From: a gamma proteobacterium L18
GTDB lineage: Bacteria; Pseudomonadota; Gammaproteobacteria; Pseudomonadales; Pseudomonadaceae
NCBI GenBank assembly: GCA_000497835.1
Contig: KI547164.1
Span: 672,478 to 732,641, forward strand
Direction of reading: 5' to 3'
Length of the DNA: 60,164 nucleotides
Part shown: piece by piece, positions 1 to 8,570 of the stretch
How positions within the stretch are numbered: the stretch's first letter is position 1
Layout: every line of letters begins with the position of its first letter
Position numbers and translations under genes: made by a program
The notes under the pieces: model-generated
The model's database searches: none
What the model was told of the DNA's origin: nothing
The model's input: only the letters and a program-made list of their open reading frames with translations

Positions 1-54
1 AACGCCTCCAGTCGGCCCTGGCGCTTAACGGGGCCTAGGATCAAAAGCAAGATC

Positions 55-101
55 AAAAGCAAAAGCAAAAGCAAAAGCAAAAGCAAAAGCAAAAGCAAAA
101 G
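55..101. repeat. Hexanucleotide tandem repeat (AAAAGC)n
   Basis: Nearly eight uninterrupted copies of AAAAGC, preceded at 43-54 by a degenerate copy. It lies just beyond the stop of the ABC ATPase gene, so on the minus strand it would be transcribed as GCTTTT repeats. It is a simple-sequence tract likely to vary in copy number by slippage. No coding role is visible. Confidence 0.9.
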
Positions 102-113
102 TGCGCTTGTTCG

Positions 114-1103
114 TCAGGCTACCTCACAAAGTGCCTGTGCATCGATAGCCAATGACACCCTCTGCCCATTGGGCAGCAAATCACTCGCCGAGCGGTTAAG
201 CACGTCCACCACCAACTCCACACCACGGGCATGCACGCGATAACGAATTACGTTGCCCAGCAGGCTATGACTGCGGATCTCTCCCTCCAGCTCCCCACTC
301 AAGCTCAAACTGATCGCCTCCGGCCGAATCGCCAGGCGGGTGCTCACCGGTCGCTGCAACAGCTTGCCAGCCTGCTCGGCATCCAGCAGGTTGTAATTGC
401 CGATAAAGCCTGCGGCAAAAGCGTCCGTAGGCGCGGTATACAGACTCTGCGCATCACCACTCTGCACAATCCGCCCCTTGTTCATCAGGAAAATCCGGTC
501 ACTCATGGTCAGCGCCTCTTCCTGATCATGGGTAACGAAAATCGTGGTCAACCCCAGCTCCTGCTGGATGGCGCGGATTTGCTCGCGCAGGTGTTTGCGG
601 ATACGTGCATCCAGCGCCGACAACGGTTCGTCCAGCAGCAACAGCCGCGGACGGGTGACCAGCGAGCGGGCCAGGGCCACGCGCTGGCATTGGCCGCCGG
701 ACAGTTGATGCGGGTAGCGGCTGGCCAGGTCGGTCAGTTCGACCATGCGCAGCACATCGTCCACGCGTTGCTGCACCTGGTCCTTGGCGATTTTCTGCAT
801 GCGCAGGCCGAAGGCCACGTTCTGTTGCACGGTCATGTTGGGGAACAGCGCGTAGCTCTGGAACACCATGCCGATGTCGCGCTTCTGCGGGCTGAGCGGC
901 ACCAGGTCCTGGCCGTCCAGCAGGATGCGGCCGCTGTTGACCGGGGTCAGGCCGGCGATGCAGCGCAGCAGGGTCGACTTGCCGCAGCCAGACGGGCCCA
1001 GCAGGGTGACGAACTCGCCACGGGCGATGGTGAAATTGATGTCGCTGAACACCGGGGTGTCGCCGTAGTGTTTTTGCAGTTGTTCGACGCTGACGAAGCT
1101 CAT
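114..1103 (-). CDS. ABC transporter ATP-binding protein (phosphonate/Fe3+/spermidine-type importer)
   Basis: ATPase of an importer, 329 residues. The nucleotide-binding domain shows Walker A GPSGCGKS near residue 38, a Q-loop (FQSYALFP), signature LSGGQCQR (Cys where Gln is usual), Walker B LLLLDEP, and an H-loop THDQEEA. A TOBE-like C-terminal domain follows from about residue 240. The ATG at 1103 is chosen because it gives the normal family N-terminus and lies two bases after the stop of the upstream permease; the frame stays open further upstream but there it only shadows that permease. It is the last gene of a five-gene minus-strand operon. The substrate is not determined by sequence; the hydrolase in the operon hints at a phosphorus compound (inference). 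Confidence 0.93.
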   Translation of the reverse strand: MSFVSVEQLQKHYGDTPVFSDINFTIARGEFVTLLGPSGCGKSTLLRCIAGLTPVNSGRILLDGQDLVPLSPQKRDIGMVFQSYALFPNMTVQQNVAFGLRMQKIAKDQVQQRVDDVLRMVELTDLASRYPHQLSGGQCQRVALARSLVTRPRLLLLDEPLSALDARIRKHLREQIRAIQQELGLTTIFVTHDQEEALTMSDRIFLMNKGRIVQSGDAQSLYTAPTDAFAAGFIGNYNLLDAEQAGKLLQRPVSTRLAIRPEAISLSLSGELEGEIRSHSLLGNVIRYRVHARGVELVVDVLNRSASDLLPNGQRVSLAIDAQALCEVA

Positions 1104-1105
1104 GG

Positions 1106-1903
1106 TCAGTCTTTGTCCTTGTTCAAACGGTTGGCGGCCCAGGTCAGCACCAGCACAAACAGGAAGTAGGAAATCACCAGCGCGCTGTTGAAGTGCCCGC
1201 TGCTGTTGCGCATGTTGTTGAGGTACACCTGCAGGGTCTCGTAGCGGGTGCCCACCAGCAGGTTGGCGAACACGAATTCGCCGAACAGGAATGAGAACGA
1301 CAGCAGCAACGCCACCAGCAAACCCTTGCGCAGGTTGGGCAGCACCACCAGCAGGGCGGCGGTGAAGGTGCTGGCGCCCAGCAGGTGGGCGGCGTCCATC
1401 AGGTCGCGCAGGTTGATGGCCTGCAAATTGTTGGTGATGGCGCGGTACATGAACGGCAGCGCCACGGTGAAGTAGCAGCCGATCAGAATCCACGGCGTGC
1501 CCACCATGGCCATGGGGCCGGAGCCATACAGTTGCAGCAGGCCCACCGACGACACCACCGGCGGCACCGCGAAGGGCAGCAGGATGAGGATGTTCATCAG
1601 CGCGTCCAGGCGCGGGAAGTGGTAATGCACCACGAACAAGAGCGGCAGCACCAGCACCACCGACAGCGCCAGTGAGCCCACGCAGACGATCAGCGACTGG
1701 CCGAAGGCGTGCAGGAAACGGGCGTCGCTCCAAAGGTCCAGGTACCAGTGGAAGGTCAGGCCGCTGGGCAAAATGGTCGCCGACCAGCTAGTGGCCAGGG
1801 AGTACAGCAGGGTGCCGGCCAGGGGCAGCAGCAGGATCAGGAACAGCAGCCACACCACCACCCGGTGGTACAGCGCGGCAGGGCCGTGTTCAGCGCGCGA
1901 CAT
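1106..1903 (-). CDS. ABC transporter permease (second permease of the operon)
   Basis: Inner-membrane permease of 265 residues with about six hydrophobic segments and a recognisable EAA loop (DAAHLLGASTFTAALL, about residues 165-180), which docks on the ATPase. It resembles PotC/PhnV-type permeases of importers with a single-domain ATPase. Its start overlaps the end of the first permease by 14 bases, indicating translational coupling. It should pair with the permease ending at 1890 to form the membrane channel. Confidence 0.92.
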   Translation of the reverse strand: MSRAEHGPAALYHRVVVWLLFLILLLPLAGTLLYSLATSWSATILPSGLTFHWYLDLWSDARFLHAFGQSLIVCVGSLALSVVLVLPLLFVVHYHFPRLDALMNILILLPFAVPPVVSSVGLLQLYGSGPMAMVGTPWILIGCYFTVALPFMYRAITNNLQAINLRDLMDAAHLLGASTFTAALLVVLPNLRKGLLVALLLSFSFLFGEFVFANLLVGTRYETLQVYLNNMRNSSGHFNSALVISYFLFVLVLTWAANRLNKDKD

Positions 1904-2732
1904 GGTAGCTCCTCTTCAACAGCCACTGATGCACCAGGGTGACCAGGGTCATCATGCCCACCAGGATCATCGCCAGGGCGGCGGCCAGGTTGGGGTTGAG
2001 GCTGATGTCCCCGGCCACCATGGCGGCGATGCGGATGGGCAAGACGTTGAAGTTGCCGGTGGTCAGTGCATACACCGTGGCGTAGGCGCCCAGGGCGTTG
2101 GCCAGCAGGATCACGAAGGTGCCCAGCAGCGCCGGGGTCAGTACCGGCAGGCCGATGTGCCGCCAGTACTGCCAGGGGCTGGCGCCCAGCAGTGCGGACG
2201 ATTCGCGCCAGTCTTCGCGCAGGGCGTCGAACGCCGGGTACAGCAGCAACACGCCCAAGGGGATCTGGAAGTAGGTGTAGAGGATGATCAGCCCGGTTTT
2301 GGAGTACAGGTTGAAGTCTTCGATGATGCCGGCCTGCTTGAGGATCATGGTCAGGCAGCCGTTGAAGCCCAGCAGGATGATGAACGCGAAGGCCAGCGGC
2401 ACCCCGGCGAAGTTGCTGGTCATGTTGGCGAAGGCGCTGACGAAGTCGCGCAGCTTCGAATCCACGCGCCGCAGTGAATAGCTACCCAGCACGGCGATGA
2501 TCAGGCCGAACACGCTGGACCAGAAGCTGATCTCCAGGCTGAACTGCATGGCCTGGCGGTAGAAGCGCGAGCTGAAGGCGCTGATGAAGTTGTCCAGGCT
2601 CCAGCCGCTGTCGGTCTGCAGGCTGTGGATGGCCACCCACAACAGCGGGGCGATCTGAAACACGAAAAAGACGACGGCGAAGGGCACCAGGCACAGGATC
2701 GCCATGCCCTTGCCTCTGCTTGGCTGACTCAC
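1890..2732 (-). CDS. ABC transporter permease (first permease of the operon)
   Basis: Permease of 280 residues beginning with a GTG that overlaps the stop of the upstream hydrolase gene (GTGA). This is the reason for choosing it over the in-frame ATG at 2705 or longer upstream extensions that would run inside the hydrolase. The first hydrophobic segment starts at about residue 10 (MAILCLVPFAVVFFVF); five more follow. The EAA-like loop is SSALLGASPWQYWRHIGLP. It is the partner of the permease encoded at 1106-1903. Confidence 0.9.
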   Translation of the reverse strand: MSQPSRGKGMAILCLVPFAVVFFVFQIAPLLWVAIHSLQTDSGWSLDNFISAFSSRFYRQAMQFSLEISFWSSVFGLIIAVLGSYSLRRVDSKLRDFVSAFANMTSNFAGVPLAFAFIILLGFNGCLTMILKQAGIIEDFNLYSKTGLIILYTYFQIPLGVLLLYPAFDALREDWRESSALLGASPWQYWRHIGLPVLTPALLGTFVILLANALGAYATVYALTTGNFNVLPIRIAAMVAGDISLNPNLAAALAMILVGMMTLVTLVHQWLLKRSYHVAR

Positions 2733-3535
2733 TTGAGCAACTCCCGGCACAGCGGTTTGTCGTGGGGCACGCCCAGCAGTTCGCACAGGGTGCCGCACAG
2801 CTCGGTCTGGCGCGGGCGGGCCGCCGGGTCGAGGCTGAAGGCATCGCCCAGCACGAACAGCGGCACTTGCCGCTCTTCAGGCAGCAGGCCGTTGTGGGAG
2901 CGGTCGTTGTTCATGCCGTGGTCGGCGGTGACCATGACCTGGTAGCCGGCCTGCAGCCAGCCTTGCAGGTAGTCGGCCAGAATGACGTCGGCACCGCGGG
3001 CGCTGTTGCGGTACTGGGCACTGTCCAGGCCGTGCTTGTGGCCGGCATCGTCGATGTTCATGGGGTGGATCAGCAGAAAGTCCGGTTCGTGCTTGAGGCG
3101 CAGGTCCTCGCCGTCGGCGAACAGGTGGGAATCGGGGTAGTGGTCCGACCAGTAGAAATGCCCGAACTGGATGGGCTGGTGCGGGGCCACGGTGTGGCGA
3201 TCGCGAGCGGCGTTGAAGGGGGAGCGGTTGTACAGCTCGCTGACCCAATGGTAGGCCGCGGCGGCCGTGACCCTGCCGGCCTCGCTGGCGTAGTGGAACA
3301 CGCTGCGCTGGTTGGACAGGCGGGTGACGTTGTTGTGCACGATGCCGCTGTCGATGGGCGCGACACCGGTGAGGATGCATTCGTACAGCGGTCGCGACAG
3401 CGCCGGCAGCTCACATTCAAGCTGGTACAGCGCGGCCTTGCCGGCACCGACGTAGGCCTGCAGATGGCCCATGGCATGTTCGGCGACCTGGTAGTTGAGG
3501 CCGTCGAGCAGGACCAGGAGGGTTTTGTGGGGCAT
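2729..3535 (-). CDS. Alkaline phosphatase superfamily hydrolase (nucleotide pyrophosphatase/phosphonoacetate hydrolase-like)
   Basis: A 268-residue protein with no signal peptide, so probably cytoplasmic. The superfamily metal-binding pattern is visible: LLDGLN (Asp11), MNIDDAGHKHG (Asp/His), TADHGMNND (Asp-His) and a C-terminal His in RSHNG. At the nucleophile position, where phosphonoacetate hydrolases and NPPs have Thr in a PTxTxPN motif, this protein has Ser47 in LPALSRP followed by LTG. The start at 3535 follows a good AAGGCGAG ribosome site; its stop overlaps the permease GTG. Embedded in an ABC import operon, it probably cleaves the imported phosphoester or phosphonate (inference). The true substrate is unknown. 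Confidence 0.85.
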   Translation of the reverse strand: MPHKTLLVLLDGLNYQVAEHAMGHLQAYVGAGKAALYQLECELPALSRPLYECILTGVAPIDSGIVHNNVTRLSNQRSVFHYASEAGRVTAAAAYHWVSELYNRSPFNAARDRHTVAPHQPIQFGHFYWSDHYPDSHLFADGEDLRLKHEPDFLLIHPMNIDDAGHKHGLDSAQYRNSARGADVILADYLQGWLQAGYQVMVTADHGMNNDRSHNGLLPEERQVPLFVLGDAFSLDPAARPRQTELCGTLCELLGVPHDKPLCRELLK

Positions 3536-3564
3536 GGTGCTCGCCTTGTGGATCGTGGGGTGGC

Positions 3565-3631
3565 CTTCCCGAGCTTCGCCCGGTCCCACAGGGGAATATC
3601 AAACCTGTGGGGCCGGGCGAAGCTCGGGAAG
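3565..3631. repeat. REP pair, family A
   Basis: Two inverted copies of the family A core (CCGGGCGAAGCTCGGGAA followed or preceded by TGTGGG) at 3565-3592 and 3604-3631, between the binding-protein gene and the hydrolase gene. The right copy has one base change (GGGGCC for GGGACC). It lies inside the operon, where a stable hairpin could protect upstream mRNA or reduce downstream expression (inference). Confidence 0.88.
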
Positions 3632-3644
3632 CGGACAACGCCGA

Positions 3645-4709
3645 TCAATTCATCTCGATGATGACCTGCTCGTTCCACTTCTGCGGCAGCTCCTTGGAGC
3701 TCTTCTCCCACGCATCCGGGTTCTTGATCGGCTTGACGTTCTTGTACTGCTCGTTGGGCAGCAGCTTGTCGGCCACATCCTCAGGCAGTTTCAGGTGCTC
3801 GGCACGGATCGGCCGGGCATGGCCGCGAGCCAGGTTGAACTGGCCTTCGTCGCTGAAAATGTACTCACGCGCCAGCTTGGCCGCATTCGGGTGCTTGGCG
3901 TATTTGTTGATGATGGTGGTGTAGCCGGAAATCACCGAGCCATCGGAGGGGATCAGCACGGTGAAGCGCTTGGGGTCGATCTTGTCGCGGTAGCTCAGGC
4001 CGTTGAAATCCCACACCACGCCCACTTCCACTTCACCCTTTTCCAGGGTCTGGATGGTGGGGTTGGCCAGCGACAGGCGTTTCTGCTGGGCCAGCTTGGT
4101 GAACAGCTCCAGGCCCGGCTGCAGGTTGCTTTCGTCACCGCCACGGGCGATGGCGGCGGCCAGCACGCCGTTGGCGGCCTGGGCTGCGGTGCTCACGTCA
4201 CCGATGGCCACCTTGTACTTGCCTTTTTCCAGGTCGGCCCAGCTTTTGGGCGCGTCTTCATCCTTGACCAGCTGCTTGTTGATGATGAAGGCGATGCTGC
4301 CGGTGTAGGCCAGGGCCCAGTGGCCGTCCTTGTCCTTGGCCCAGTCAGGCACCTGGGCCCAGGTGGTGGGTTTGTACGGCTGGGTCACGCCCTGCTTCAC
4401 GGCGATAGGGCCGAAGGCGGCGCCCACGTCGCCGATGTCGGCGCTGGCGTTGTCTTTTTCCGCGGCGAACTTGGCCACTTCCTGGGCCGAGCTCATGTCG
4501 GTGTCCATGTGGGTCAGGCCGTACTTGGCCAGCAGCCCCGCCCAGGTGCCTTTCCAGTTGGCCCAGTCATCGGGCATGCCGACGCTGTTGACCGCGCCTT
4601 CGGCCTTGGCGGCCGCTTCCAGGGTGTTCAAGTCGACGTCGGCAGCCATGGCGTTGAAGCTCATGGCGATGCCCATGCTTACCAGTGATGCCAGGAAAAG
4701 CTTTTTCAT
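3645..4709 (-). CDS. ABC transporter periplasmic substrate-binding protein
   Basis: Type II periplasmic binding protein of 354 residues with a clear signal peptide (Lys-Lys, hydrophobic core, cleavage after AMA near residue 23). The mature part resembles Fe3+/spermidine/phosphonate-type binding proteins, e.g. SADIGDVGAAFGP and VGVVWDFNGLSY. First gene of the operon, preceded by a strong AAGGAGC site seven bases before ATG. It is separated from the hydrolase gene by a REP pair, which fits higher expression of this subunit. The ligand cannot be read from sequence. Confidence 0.92.
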   Translation of the reverse strand: MKKLFLASLVSMGIAMSFNAMAADVDLNTLEAAAKAEGAVNSVGMPDDWANWKGTWAGLLAKYGLTHMDTDMSSAQEVAKFAAEKDNASADIGDVGAAFGPIAVKQGVTQPYKPTTWAQVPDWAKDKDGHWALAYTGSIAFIINKQLVKDEDAPKSWADLEKGKYKVAIGDVSTAAQAANGVLAAAIARGGDESNLQPGLELFTKLAQQKRLSLANPTIQTLEKGEVEVGVVWDFNGLSYRDKIDPKRFTVLIPSDGSVISGYTTIINKYAKHPNAAKLAREYIFSDEGQFNLARGHARPIRAEHLKLPEDVADKLLPNEQYKNVKPIKNPDAWEKSSKELPQKWNEQVIIEMN

Positions 4710-4770
4710 CCGAAGCTCCTTGGGCGCGTTCAGCGAACGCTGGTGTTTGTCTGGTCGGTGTGGCGGGTGT

Positions 4771-4780
4771 GGTCTAGATC
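4771..4780. promoter_or_regulatory. Candidate GntR-family operator (site 1)
   Basis: GGTCTAGATC is a partial palindrome located about 60 bases before the binding-protein start. It shares the GGTCTAG half with site 2 at 5025-5038. GntR/HutC regulators commonly bind GGTCTAGACC-like palindromes, so this may be the operator controlling the uptake operon. Confidence 0.5.
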
Positions 4781-5024
4781 AGCAAGACCTGAGCCAATCT
4801 AGGATGGCCTGATGACAATTTGATGTAGGCGCTGTGGCGCGCGCCTTGCAGCGGCAGTGCCAAGGGCCGTGGGAAACAAGCGTAGTTCAGATTTAACTGA
4901 CTGATCTGCAAAGGCTTGGGACGCAGTGCGTAGGGCATTTCCCAAATGCGTGTCATCCCATGGTCATCAATCTTGCCTAGGCTGCAGGCTGGGCCACCGC
5001 TGGCAGTGGTGCCCCTTTTTGGAA

Positions 5025-5038
5025 CTGGACTAGACCAG
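5025..5038. promoter_or_regulatory. Candidate GntR-family operator (site 2)
   Basis: CTGGACTAGACCAG is a near-perfect palindrome (CTGG-x-CTAG-x-CCAG) ending ten bases before the regulator start codon. Its location over the ribosome-site region suggests autorepression by the GntR protein, and its similarity to site 1 suggests joint control of the ABC operon. Confidence 0.6.
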
Positions 5039-5048
5039 ACAGGTTGAA

Positions 5049-5771
5049 ATGATGCGTAACAGTGCGCCCCGAGCCGTGACGGCGATTTGCCAGGCCCTGC
5101 AGGAACAGATCCAGCATGGCTTGCTGGCGCCCGGCTGCAAGCTGCCGGCTGAACGCAAGCTGAGCGAAGTGTTCGACACCACGCGCATCACCCTGCGCGA
5201 GGCGCTGGTGCAGTTGGAGGCACGAGGGTTGATCTACCGGGAGGAGCGGCGTGGTTGGTTCATTTCACCGCCGCGCCTGACCTACGACCTGATGAAGCGT
5301 AGCCACTTCCACGCCATGGTCCGCGAGCAGGGCCGCGAGCCGTCCACGCAATTGCTGTCAGGGCGGCTGCTGCCGGCGTCGGCGTCCATCTGCGCCAGCC
5401 TGCAATTGCCGCCGCTGTCCAGCGTCATCCAGCTGTGCCGCACCCGGCGCATCGACCAGCGTTTGGTGCTGTACGTGGAGCATTACCTCAACCCGCAGTA
5501 TTTTCCGGGCATCCTGGAGCTGGACCTGAACCAGCCGCTGACCGAGATCTACGCCCGCCACTACGGCATCGAGTACGGCCGCGTGCGCTTTGAAATGGCC
5601 CCCACCGCCCTGCGCGCCGAAGCGGCCAGTGCGTTGAAGGTGTCACTGGGCAGCCCGGGGCTGCGCATCACCCGGGTCAACCATGACCAGCAGGGACGGC
5701 TGATCGACTGCGATCTGGAATACTGGCGGCACGATGCTATTCGCCTGAGTGCCGATATTTCGCCGCCTTGA
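5049..5771 (+). CDS. GntR family transcriptional regulator with UTRA effector domain
   Basis: A 240-residue regulator. The N-terminal winged helix-turn-helix is typical of GntR (KLPAERKLSEVFDTTRITLR, about residues 32-51, then LEARGLIYREERRGWF). Residues from about 85 to the end form a UTRA ligand-binding domain of the HutC/PhnF type. It is divergent from the ABC/phosphatase operon and is the obvious regulator of that operon, responding to the imported compound or its product (inference). Two consecutive ATG codons (5049, 5052) are both possible starts. Its 3' end overlaps the convergent MEKHLA gene by 35 bases. Confidence 0.9.
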   Translation: MMRNSAPRAVTAICQALQEQIQHGLLAPGCKLPAERKLSEVFDTTRITLREALVQLEARGLIYREERRGWFISPPRLTYDLMKRSHFHAMVREQGREPSTQLLSGRLLPASASICASLQLPPLSSVIQLCRTRRIDQRLVLYVEHYLNPQYFPGILELDLNQPLTEIYARHYGIEYGRVRFEMAPTALRAEAASALKVSLGSPGLRITRVNHDQQGRLIDCDLEYWRHDAIRLSADISPP

Positions 5772-6228
5772 TTTCCACCTCGGTCAGCCAGAACAGCGAG
5801 GCCTGGCCCGCGCGCACCGATGTGCCAGGCGGCGACAGCTCCCAGATTTCGCCATCGTAGATCTGGAAGGTCTGGCCACTGCGCGAATAGCGCTCGCCCT
5901 GATAGTTGAAGCTGTAGCCCGCCTTGCGCACGCGGTCCAGGTAATACTGGCGCGAGGCGCGCTGCTCGGGGGGCGAGCTGAGTTCGGAGACCATGCCGAT
6001 GAAATCTTCCAGCGGGTAGTCGAAGCAGCGCTGGGCCTGGCGGTTGGCGTAGATGAAGCGCGGCGTGTCGCTGCCGTCATGGGCCAGCAGGCCGTAGGGC
6101 GCTTCTTCGTGTACCCACAGCAAATCCAGTGACGCGCCAGGGATCGCCATGGGCAGGTGCTTGCCGGTGTGCCTGAAGTAGGCCTCGTCTATCTCCAGCA
6201 GCCGGCTCGCTAAGTCGGGGCCAAGCAT
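5737..6228 (-). CDS. MEKHLA domain-containing protein
   Basis: A 163-residue soluble protein resembling stand-alone MEKHLA domain proteins, a PAS-like fold (FIYANRQAQRCFDYPLEDFIG is a typical PAS-type segment near residues 58-78). Its function is not established. ATG at 6228 has an AGGAACAG site upstream. It is convergent with the GntR gene and overlaps it by 35 bases, so its last codons are antisense to the regulator's end. No link to the transport operon is evident. Confidence 0.82.
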   Translation of the reverse strand: MLGPDLASRLLEIDEAYFRHTGKHLPMAIPGASLDLLWVHEEAPYGLLAHDGSDTPRFIYANRQAQRCFDYPLEDFIGMVSELSSPPEQRASRQYYLDRVRKAGYSFNYQGERYSRSGQTFQIYDGEIWELSPPGTSVRAGQASLFWLTEVEIKAAKYRHSGE

Positions 6229-6309
6229 TGCTCTGTTCCTCTACTGCATTGTCATCCGTGGAAACCGCACGCTAACCCCTGGGGCGCCTGCGGTCTATGG
6301 TCAGATTGG

Positions 6310-6323
6310 ACACACACACACAC
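6310..6323. repeat. Short (CA)n microsatellite
   Basis: Seven CA dinucleotides immediately after the stop codon of the MscS-family gene. A minor simple-sequence tract. Confidence 0.85.
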
Positions 6324-6324
6324 C

Positions 6325-8502
6325 TCAGGTTGCCGCGACGCTGGTGTCGCTGGCTACCGTGCCGCCGGCGCTGGTCACCACCTGCACGCTCAGGCGCGGG
6401 GTAGCCAGGTCCAGGCCCGACTCGTCGAGCTGGCGCTTGAGCGCCAGGTTGAATGCCCGTGACACTTCCCACTGCTTGATGGGCGCGGTCTTGAAGCGCG
6501 CCCGCAGGATGGCGGTGCCCGACTCGAAGCTTTCCACGCCCTGAATTTCCAGCGGCGACCAGATATTGCGTCGTTGCAGCGGGTCGGTACGCATTTTCTG
6601 GCCCACGTCGCGCATCAGCTTGATAGCCGTGTCGATGTCCATGGTGTGCGGCACGTTGACCCGGAAAATGGCATAGCCGAACTCACGAGAGTAGTTCTTG
6701 ATGCTCTTGATTTCACTGAACGGGATGGTGTGCACGATGCCATCGATGTCGCGCAGGCGCACGGTACGGATGGTCAGGCCCTCCACCGTGCCCAGGTGAC
6801 CGCCCACGTCGACATAGTCGTCGATGGCCAGCGAATCCTCGATGATGATGAACAGGCCGGTGATCAGGTCGGCCACCAGCGATTGGGCGCCGAAACCGAT
6901 GGCCAGGCCGATCACACCGGCACCGGCCAGCAGCGGCGTGACGTTCATGCCCATGTTGGCCAGGGCGACGATGGCGGCGATGATGAAAATGGCGATGAAC
7001 AGCACGTTGCGGATCAGCGGCATCATGGTTTGCGCGCGGGCATTGGCCAGGCCTTTGCGCGAATGCGTCAACGCGTGGTGCACAGCGGTATCGGCCAGAA
7101 TCCACACCAGCCACGCCAGGATCAGCGTGCCGGCCAGGCTGAACAGCTTGACGCTGATGTCGTGGCCGTCACCCTCGGTGAAGCGGATCAGCGACATGCC
7201 CCATACCCGCAGGCCCAGCTCGATGAAGCACAGCCAGATGGCCAGGTGCACCAGGGTGTAGCCGAAGTTGCGCAGGCGTTCGAAGTACACCGCGTGACGC
7301 TTGATGCGCTTGGGCGGGCGCACGGCGTGGCGGCGTACCAGGCCGTTGCAGACCATGCACAGCACCAGCAGCACGGTGCACACCAGCGACTGACGCAACA
7401 CCGTGCTGGTGTCGCCGGCGTCGATGAAGGTGGCGATCAGCGAGATGCCCACCAGCACCAGTGCGGGCAGGTACCAGAAGCTGCCCAGGATATCGATGGT
7501 GTCGCTCAGGGCGCGCCGGGTCAGGCGCCGCGCCAGCGGCTGGTTGCGGATCAGGTGGGCCACCGGGCGACGGAAGCGCAGCACGAACATGCCGGTGCAC
7601 AGGGCGGCGAGCATGTTGGCCAGGGTGGCCGCCATGTGCGCCAGGTGCGAGCCCAGGCTGGCCACCAGCCGCGGGTCGTTCAGGGCCTCGCCGAAGGCGG
7701 CGAAACTGCCGATCAGCCACAGCGGTCGGAAGGCCTGGTGGCGCAGGATATACAGGGCACGATGGCGATGGGGGCCGTCGAGCAGCGAGAACGCGACCAC
7801 GCAGATGGCCGAGAAGCAGGTGCCCACCACCAGCGCGTAGGCCAGCACCATGGCCAGGTCCTTGCCCAGCGAGGAGGGCAGGGCGTAGCCCACCCACACC
7901 GTGATGATCAGCGCCACCAGCCAGGGCCCCAGCTTGCGCAGGGCGAAGCGCAGCAGGTCAAGGGTGCGTGGGTGCTGGGGCAGTTCCTCGCTCAGGCCGA
8001 AGCGCATGCGGATGTGATGGCTGATCCAGTTCAGCGCGTAGGCCAGCAGGCTCCATACCAGGATGATCAGCACGAAGCCAAAGATGATCGGCGGCCACTG
8101 GGTGATGGGCAGCATCAGGTCGGACAGTTCCTGTCCCGCCTGGTCGAATTCGTCGCCCCAGCGGTTGAGCGGGCTGTCTTCGCCGGCGAATTTTTTCTCG
8201 AACTGCCCAAGGGTGCTGCCGATCAGCCCCAGCACCCCTTCATCGGCCGCCGGCTGGGCTTTTTTGGTCGTGTCGCGCAGGCGCTTGAGGTCAGCCAGCA
8301 GCTTGGTGCGCTGCTGGTCGTTTTCCAGCGAATTGATGACCTGGTCCAGCGATTGCCCCAGCGGTTCGGTGGATTCGGGCTGGGCCTTCTGGGAGCCGGC
8401 CAGCAGGCTCGGCAAGCCAGCCGCCTGCGCCGGTGGCAGCACGGCCAGCAGGCAGATCAGCATCAGGGTGAAAAAGGCAGGCAGACGAAAAATGACAGGC
8501 AC
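6325..8502 (-). CDS. MscS-family mechanosensitive ion channel (large, YbiO-like)
   Basis: A 725-residue inner-membrane channel. A signal peptide ends near AQA (residue 27); a hydrophilic periplasmic region (about 28-130) precedes about nine to ten membrane segments. The MscS core is at about 530-690: glycine-rich pore helix PLLAGAGVIGLAIGFGAQSL, then LVADLITGLFIIIEDSLAIDDYVDVGG and the beta domain TIRTVRLRD. This size matches multi-TM MscS relatives such as YbiO rather than the 286-residue MscS. It releases solutes during hypo-osmotic shock. Monocistronic as far as can be seen. Confidence 0.92.
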   Translation of the reverse strand: MPVIFRLPAFFTLMLICLLAVLPPAQAAGLPSLLAGSQKAQPESTEPLGQSLDQVINSLENDQQRTKLLADLKRLRDTTKKAQPAADEGVLGLIGSTLGQFEKKFAGEDSPLNRWGDEFDQAGQELSDLMLPITQWPPIIFGFVLIILVWSLLAYALNWISHHIRMRFGLSEELPQHPRTLDLLRFALRKLGPWLVALIITVWVGYALPSSLGKDLAMVLAYALVVGTCFSAICVVAFSLLDGPHRHRALYILRHQAFRPLWLIGSFAAFGEALNDPRLVASLGSHLAHMAATLANMLAALCTGMFVLRFRRPVAHLIRNQPLARRLTRRALSDTIDILGSFWYLPALVLVGISLIATFIDAGDTSTVLRQSLVCTVLLVLCMVCNGLVRRHAVRPPKRIKRHAVYFERLRNFGYTLVHLAIWLCFIELGLRVWGMSLIRFTEGDGHDISVKLFSLAGTLILAWLVWILADTAVHHALTHSRKGLANARAQTMMPLIRNVLFIAIFIIAAIVALANMGMNVTPLLAGAGVIGLAIGFGAQSLVADLITGLFIIIEDSLAIDDYVDVGGHLGTVEGLTIRTVRLRDIDGIVHTIPFSEIKSIKNYSREFGYAIFRVNVPHTMDIDTAIKLMRDVGQKMRTDPLQRRNIWSPLEIQGVESFESGTAILRARFKTAPIKQWEVSRAFNLALKRQLDESGLDLATPRLSVQVVTSAGGTVASDTSVAAT

Positions 8503-8570
8503 GCGACGATAAACCCAGGGTAATTCTTGATCGAGGGAGTGTACGAGGCGTTGGGGGGCAAGGCGAGCGC

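Larger units (their letters stand above)
4710..5048. other. Divergent intergenic region between binding protein and gntR
   Basis: A 339-base non-coding gap holding the promoters of both divergent units and two candidate operators (4771-4780 and 5025-5038). A 60-codon open frame on the minus strand (4774-4956) has no ribosome site or recognisable product and is not called. Confidence 0.7.

Noticed and set aside
4774..4956. A 60-codon frame in the gntR/binding-protein gap
   Set aside because: No ribosome site, no recognisable product, and it overlaps the operator and promoter region.
6574..8523. A 649-codon plus-strand frame across the MscS-family gene
   Set aside because: Antisense to a well-supported channel gene; Gln/His-rich with no domains.
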